Positions 16,616-20,274 of a DNA stretch of 20,274 bases are shown here, piece after piece. The notes below the pieces were generated by a model that had not been told where the DNA came from, ran no database searches, and was given only the letters and a program-made list of their open reading frames with translations. The stretch is from a virus, in the IMG/VR virus record IMGVR_UViG_3300017771_000165, positions 1-20,274 of that record; one strand, 5' to 3'. Numbering within the stretch: the first letter of the stretch is position 1; the number at the start of each line of letters is the position of its first letter. The translations under genes were made by a program, and so were the position numbers.

Positions 16616-16812
16616 CCGGGTATGATCTGACCTGTGGTGACATAAGCACCGATAGCAGCAACAAAGCCAAGCATTGCTGCCCAGCCGTTAAAGCGTTCCG
16701 CTTCATGTGTCATAAAAGGATTTGTGTTGTGGTGTGTCATTGGAATAATTCGTACTGGTGGTTCGTAAGGGTATTCGTTTTCTAGTAGTGTGTCTAGATC
16801 TTTAGTTTTCAT
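16606..16812 (-). CDS. hli: High-light-inducible protein (single-helix chlorophyll-binding stress protein)
   Basis: A 68-aa Hli with the chlorophyll a/b-binding-type helix at residues 37-68, EAERFNGWAAMLGF and then AYVTTGQIIPGIF. The C-terminal TTGQIIPG is diagnostic of cyanobacterial and cyanophage Hlis. These proteins sit in the thylakoid membrane and protect photosystem II during assembly and light stress, which fits the adjacent psbA. The family motif ExxxxNxR is here E37..N42-G-W44, so Arg is replaced by Trp. The start at 16812 forms a TAATG overlap with the scaffold stop; a second Met at residue 25 would give a more usual ~44-aa protein, so the polar N-terminus (residues 1-35) may be an extension. 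It is the first gene of the photosynthesis cassette. Confidence 0.97.
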   Translation of the reverse strand: MKTKDLDTLLENEYPYEPPVRIIPMTHHNTNPFMTHEAERFNGWAAMLGFVAAIGAYVTTGQIIPGIF

Positions 16813-17615
16813 TAGAAGTCAACATCTGAACGTTCTAGTTTTTCAATAACGTCAGCTCTATAAGCTGGGTCATTGTCATATCTTGGGTCACTCATAGCTT
16901 CTATAAGTTGAGCCTGACTTCTATAGACATCGCCTCTAGAGTCGGCTGCTTTGCCTTGTAGCATTCTTCCTTCATATCCGTTTGCTTCATTGAATCTGGA
17001 TTGGAGTCCTTGGAAAGCTATACCAATAGCTGCTGGATTTCCTGAGTCAACAACAGAATCGAATGCGTCGATCTGGTTGTCTGGAAGATTACTAGCAGCC
17101 CATTCAACTACTCTGTTGTAATTAGCTTCTCCACCTGCTGCATTCTGTACACTATTAACTTGTGCATCAGATAATTCAACCGCTTGTTGTTGAGCTTGTG
17201 GGTTGTTTGCTTGTATTTCTAAGTAAGCATTGACAAGATCTTGACTACTCATTTCAGAAAATTTAGCAATTGTTTCTTCGCTAAGATTTCCATCATTTGC
17301 ATAGTACTCATTTGAGGCTTCGTTTATTAAACTGACCGCAGGAGCATCTTCAGATACCTCCTCATTGCTTCCTTCTTCTTCTGCATATCCTTCGTCACTT
17401 TCTTCGTAGTCTGTTTCGTCTTCTGATTCTTCTTGTCCAAGTTTCTTTTGTAATGATAAGTAAGCTTGTTCTAAATCTTCAGCATTTTTATATTTACCAG
17501 CTAAAAGTTCATTTTGCTGGGCTACTAATTCTTCTCCGACTTGTAGAGAATCCTGCTCTTCAGCAGTCAACTCCCCTGAGTCGGGAGAATCATTCATAGT
17601 TAATGTTTCTGCCAT
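16812..17615 (-). CDS. Capsid scaffolding / assembly protein (gp9-like)
   Basis: A 267-aa acidic protein in the T7 gene 9 position, directly after the portal gene with a TAATG overlap. Scaffold proteins guide capsid shell assembly and leave before DNA packaging. Residues about 40-60 (KYKNAEDLEQAYLSLQKKLG) match a motif common near the N-terminus of phage scaffolds. Residues 60-90 are almost all Glu, Asp and Ser. The remainder is helical with Ala/Gln-rich stretches, and the C-terminus has a positively charged helix (RADVIEKLERSDVDF) that would contact the capsid protein, as is typical. There is no cysteine. The capsid gene is displaced ~1.9 kb downstream by the photosynthesis cassette, whereas in T7 genes 9 and 10 are adjacent. 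Confidence 0.92.
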   Translation of the reverse strand: MAETLTMNDSPDSGELTAEEQDSLQVGEELVAQQNELLAGKYKNAEDLEQAYLSLQKKLGQEESEDETDYEESDEGYAEEEGSNEEVSEDAPAVSLINEASNEYYANDGNLSEETIAKFSEMSSQDLVNAYLEIQANNPQAQQQAVELSDAQVNSVQNAAGGEANYNRVVEWAASNLPDNQIDAFDSVVDSGNPAAIGIAFQGLQSRFNEANGYEGRMLQGKAADSRGDVYRSQAQLIEAMSDPRYDNDPAYRADVIEKLERSDVDF

Positions 17616-19180
17616 TATTCAGTTGGTGGTGGTGTTTGTTGTCCTTGTTGTAAACTTTCTAGGTTTTGTCCGTCAGCTAATTTTGAATTTGCAAACTGAC
17701 CAGCTTGCTCAAGTAGAGTCTGGTTCTGTTGTTCACCCATCATTTGCTGCTTGTCTTGCATAATCTCTTCTTCACTCTTAACTAAGCCAAGTACATCTAT
17801 ACCTTGAGCAGCAGCTAGACGTTTAATAGCTTCAGTAGGATTGATAAATTTCATCAACACTTCTGGTCCTAATGTCTGTGCAATAGTTTGTACAAACATA
17901 GTTAAAGCTTCTCTGTCTTGTCCTCTGCCTAAAGCATTTATTCCTGCCACAATGGTAGGTCTAACTACATCTTTAGGTAACTTAGGTATTTCATTATTTC
18001 TTTGTAGAACTAATAATGTTCTATTGAGATAAGGTATTAAGAATAAAGTAGTAATCAAACTAAATATTCCACCTAGACTTTGTTCCAATTCAAGTTGTGT
18101 GAGGCGTACCTCTTCTGCTGTTACTCTTTCTGCATTCCTTACGTTCATCACAAGGAAAGCTTCTAGTAATCGCTTTTCTATATTTTGAGCCATCTGAGCC
18201 GCTGTTGAAAAATCAGCAGTTTTTCCGACTTGGACGACTTGGACGTCCTCTGCCCTACCCTGAACAATTGCACCGTTACCGGCTTTAGCTATTGTTGCAG
18301 GCTTGGTTGTACTTGAAGGAGAAACCAAGAAAATTACTTTTGCAGCAGCAGCACTTCCTTCGACTAATGCTTGTGATAAACCCTCTAAAGATTTAAGATC
18401 GCCGAGGAACTCTTCTACTCTGCCACGACCGTACTGTTCTCCGTCCACCGAATTAAAGGTGAGAACGAGCCAGGGACTTGCATTTTTAGGAGCTGAGCTA
18501 CGGCTGTTAGGGATAATTTTATCTAATACTTCTTGGTGCCATACCCATCTGCCGTTTTCTAGTTTCACGCACGTGTAAACTTCGACCTCATCGGAAGCAC
18601 TTTTAGAAGCATCAACAACAGAGTTTGGGGTTTCTGTATTTACATCAAACCCGAGAACATCTTTGTTTATCAATTCCTTTGTAACTATTTCTAGGACGTT
18701 ACCGTTTCCATCTCTATTAACGACATACCTATTAAGAGGATAGTTTTTAATACCATCTTTACCCATATAAAGCAGAGCATTACCACCAACAATTAAATGT
18801 TTAAATGCTTGGTGGATAATTACTCTGTCATTAGATGCAGCGATGTAGTCCATGACCATACGCTCCATTTTGGAAAAAGAAAGATCTAATTCTGCCCTTG
18901 CTTCTGCTGGTATCTCTTCACCTAACTTATCATCTCTAACTTGTAATTTAAAAAAACTTGTCTGAGGAGGTAGCGTGCCTAGCATTAGCTTTGCTGCTAA
19001 TGTCACAACGCACTTACTACCTACCGATTGCCAAGGAACATTTAGAGTTTCGTGTGTAGGTCGTGAAGATAAATCGTCTTGTATTAAATAAGGTAACGTG
19101 AGCTTAGAACATTCAACTGCTGTGTCTAGGAATTGACGTCGATCAGAAGACAGTTTGTTGTATCTCTCACGGGCGTACAT
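17615..19180 (-). CDS. Portal / head-tail connector protein (gp8-like)
   Basis: A 521-aa protein close to T7 gp8 in length (536 aa). The N-terminus RERYNKLSSDRRQFLDTAVECSKLTLPYLIQDD is the usual start of podovirus connectors. Other family features are WQSVGSKCVVTLAAKLMLGTLPPQTSFFKL, the HLIVGGNALLYMGKDG strand, YGRGRVEEFLGDLKSLEGLSQALVEG (clip/stem helix) and NVRNAERVTAEEVRLTQLELEQSLGGIFSLIT (crown helix). A dodecameric ring forms at one vertex, through which DNA is packaged and ejected. The C-terminus is Gln-rich and low in complexity (EEIMQDKQQMMGEQQNQ). Its start overlaps the proline-rich gene stop and its stop overlaps the scaffold start, both as TAATG. Confidence 0.97.
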   Translation of the reverse strand: MYARERYNKLSSDRRQFLDTAVECSKLTLPYLIQDDLSSRPTHETLNVPWQSVGSKCVVTLAAKLMLGTLPPQTSFFKLQVRDDKLGEEIPAEARAELDLSFSKMERMVMDYIAASNDRVIIHQAFKHLIVGGNALLYMGKDGIKNYPLNRYVVNRDGNGNVLEIVTKELINKDVLGFDVNTETPNSVVDASKSASDEVEVYTCVKLENGRWVWHQEVLDKIIPNSRSSAPKNASPWLVLTFNSVDGEQYGRGRVEEFLGDLKSLEGLSQALVEGSAAAAKVIFLVSPSSTTKPATIAKAGNGAIVQGRAEDVQVVQVGKTADFSTAAQMAQNIEKRLLEAFLVMNVRNAERVTAEEVRLTQLELEQSLGGIFSLITTLFLIPYLNRTLLVLQRNNEIPKLPKDVVRPTIVAGINALGRGQDREALTMFVQTIAQTLGPEVLMKFINPTEAIKRLAAAQGIDVLGLVKSEEEIMQDKQQMMGEQQNQTLLEQAGQFANSKLADGQNLESLQQGQQTPPPTE

Positions 19181-19440
19181 TAGTTAAGTCCCCCGGGTTT
19201 GTTCTGACCCATACCTGTATTTAATTTTGGATTTAGTTTTATTCTTAATCCACCAGTTCCGTCTTGATAATTACTTCCCAGTTTTTTACCACGTTCTTTC
19301 TTAGCTCTTCTAACCTGTGGGTCTACAGTTTTAACTGCTTGAGGTGGATCAACTGGTGGTGTTGGGGGTAGTGGTGCTGGTGGTGCTGGTGGTAATGGTG
19401 GTGGTGGTGCAACGCTAGGGCTGCCTCCAAATATACACAT
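19180..19440 (-). CDS. Proline-rich small protein in the T7 gene 7.3 position
   Basis: An 86-aa protein starting MCIFGGSPSVAPPPP. I chose ATG 19440-19438 because it overlaps the upstream stop as TAATG; the frame is open 35 codons further, but that part overlaps the previous gene. Residues about 10-40 are a proline-rich arm built from PPxPP units (encoded by a GGT/GCT-type triplet run on the plus strand). Residues 45-60 are basic (VRRAKKERGKKLG), and the end is Gly/Asn-rich. T7 gp7.3 (99 aa), a virion-associated tail assembly factor, also lies just before the portal gene and has a basic stretch and a Gly-rich C-terminus. The equivalence is by position and composition only. Similar Cys-then-proline-rich small proteins are common before portal genes of marine podoviruses. 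Confidence 0.8.
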   Translation of the reverse strand: MCIFGGSPSVAPPPPLPPAPPAPLPPTPPVDPPQAVKTVDPQVRRAKKERGKKLGSNYQDGTGGLRIKLNPKLNTGMGQNKPGGLN

Positions 19441-19625
19441 TAGATTTCGTCCTCCATAATGGATCTTATATATTCGATAACGCTGGCTTGTCCAGCACGG
19501 TACATGATTGTTTGTACATCTTCTTTTGGGTGAATTGGTTTCCACCCAAAGTTCTCTTCTAACTTGTCGATTAACTTATCAAGTCTTTCGTTGTGAAGCT
19601 TAAGAGTATTGAGGGAGATTGACAT
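19440..19625 (-). CDS. 61-aa hypothetical protein
   Basis: Reads MSISLNTLKLHNERLDKLIDK at the start and ends in YIRSIMEDEI. ATG 19625-19623 overlaps the reductase stop by 26 bases; upstream in-frame codons to 19715 lie wholly inside the reductase gene and are ignored. The first half is a charged amphipathic helix with leucine/isoleucine at heptad-like spacing. A Trp-containing turn (NFGWKPIHPKED) follows, then a second helix. No membrane segment or catalytic motif is seen. Its stop overlaps the start of the proline-rich gene (TAATG). It lies between nucleotide metabolism and virion genes, and its composition suggests a small helical-hairpin protein. I know no function for it. Confidence 0.7.
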   Translation of the reverse strand: MSISLNTLKLHNERLDKLIDKLEENFGWKPIHPKEDVQTIMYRAGQASVIEYIRSIMEDEI

Positions 19626-20274
19626 TCGAGTGCTCAAAAAATGAAGGCATTCTAGCTGCCTTGGTTTGGGAAAATTCTGGTGCTTTGCCTTCGTACATAA
19701 GTCTGTCGCTGGCATCTAACCAAAATTTTTTGTCTAAATATCTATCGGAACTTTGCTTAAGAGGTTCCATTACCCAGTTGATAGTTGCCTTCCTTAGAAG
19801 GTCAAGTGATCTACTTGGTTCAAGTCCTAGCTCAGCACAGACTAAAGAATTAGCTGCCACATGGACTTGCTCATCCCTTGATATATCTGCACTTACGGTC
19901 CTTAGACCGGCATCTCCACAGAACCTGAAGAAAGGTAGTAGTACAAAGAAGATTGCTCTCTCTGCTACTAACGCCTTACAAATTGTGTGGTCTGGATGCG
20001 CTTCCCACGCTGCACGTAAGCGTAATGCTTCGGCTTCGGCTTTTTCATCTACGCCTAGTGCGTTGGTGATGTATCCAAGAGCAAGATCATGTTTGATTTC
20101 GTCTTGAACGTTCGACTCTAGAAGTGCTCTAGCAGTGTCGGGAACTTCTTTATCAAGTGCGTCTGTAATAAACTCGCCAACTGGTAACTCCATATGGCGT
20201 ATTGCAAGGGCACGGTAGATGGTTTCTTCTGCACCTTCTTTTAGTTTTCCTTTAGATGTTTGAACGGGTGTCCA
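19600..20274 (-). CDS. nrdB: Class I ribonucleotide reductase small (beta) subunit, C-terminal part; 5' end outside window
   Basis: The frame is open to the window edge (224 codons seen), so the true start lies beyond 20274. The fold is ferritin-like: two helix-pair motifs supply the metal ligands, E59-x-x-H62 (QDEIKHD) and E135-x-x-H138 (SRDEQVHV), with E105 (VAERAIFF) between them (numbering from the first visible codon). This is the E/ExxH pattern of NrdB. The residue four after H62, where Escherichia coli NrdB has its radical tyrosine, is Leu66; Tyr68 is the nearest tyrosine. The C-terminus NVNLPQYS ends with a tyrosine that could serve in radical transfer. The enzyme would make dNTPs from degraded host nucleotides. 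A P-SSP7-type class I reductase with an unusual beta subunit is known, and this fits that type. The alpha subunit is expected upstream, outside the window. Confidence 0.88.
   Translation of the reverse strand, partial: WTPVQTSKGKLKEGAEETIYRALAIRHMELPVGEFITDALDKEVPDTARALLESNVQDEIKHDLALGYITNALGVDEKAEAEALRLRAAWEAHPDHTICKALVAERAIFFVLLPFFRFCGDAGLRTVSADISRDEQVHVAANSLVCAELGLEPSRSLDLLRKATINWVMEPLKQSSDRYLDKKFWLDASDRLMYEGKAPEFSQTKAARMPSFFEHSNVNLPQYS

Noticed and set aside
19352-19410. Triplet repeat run (GGT-rich on plus strand) as a possible regulatory or CRISPR-like repeat
   Set aside because: It is the coding sequence of the proline-rich arm; there are no spacers and the reading frame is maintained.
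19619-20107. 162-aa plus-strand frame opposite the reductase gene
   Set aside because: Mirror of the nrdB coding strand; low-complexity Ser/Ala/Leu composition and no domain.

Overview
The window is a segment of a cyanophage genome, most likely a T7-like podovirus of marine Prochlorococcus or Synechococcus related to the P-SSP7 group. Three things indicate this. A T7-ordered virion gene set fills almost the whole window. A complete psbA (photosystem II D1) and an hli (high-light-inducible) gene sit inside that set. A class I ribonucleotide reductase small subunit gene lies just upstream of the portal gene. The DNA looks AT-rich. All genes are on the minus strand, so transcription runs from high to low coordinates.

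Layout in transcription order. (1) 20274-19180: the 3' part of a ribonucleotide reductase beta-subunit gene (5' end outside the window), a 61-aa unknown protein, and an 86-aa proline-rich protein in the position of T7 gene 7.3. (2) 19180-16812: portal (gp8-like) and scaffold (gp9-like). (3) 16812-15097: a host-derived photosynthesis cassette placed between scaffold and capsid: hli, a 45-aa unknown protein, psbA, a 68-aa single-pass membrane protein that starts with TTG inside the end of psbA, and a tiny YRG-motif peptide that may be a detached or frameshifted tail of that membrane protein. (4) 15096-14909: a non-coding stretch dense in palindromes and hairpins. (5) 14908-13595: major capsid protein with an inserted beta-rich domain, followed by a strong intrinsic terminator (13572-13548), as at T7 T-phi. 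(6) 13547-9928: tail tubular proteins A and B. (7) 9935-2429: internal virion (ejection) proteins gp13-, gp14-, gp15- and gp16-like. (8) 2425-1: gp17-like tail fiber, a 105-aa unknown protein, and the start of a second fiber/spike protein with a carbohydrate-binding-like domain, cut by the window edge.

The genes are very tightly packed. Six junctions are one-base TAATG stop/start overlaps and several others overlap by 8-71 bases, so translational coupling is probably widespread. Function divides into virion assembly (portal, scaffold, capsid, tail tube, ejection proteins, fibers) and infection metabolism (D1 and Hli to keep host photosynthesis running, reductase to make dNTPs). The terminator after the capsid gene should raise capsid mRNA relative to the distal tail genes. 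No integrase, tRNA, CRISPR array, insertion sequence or plus-strand gene was found.
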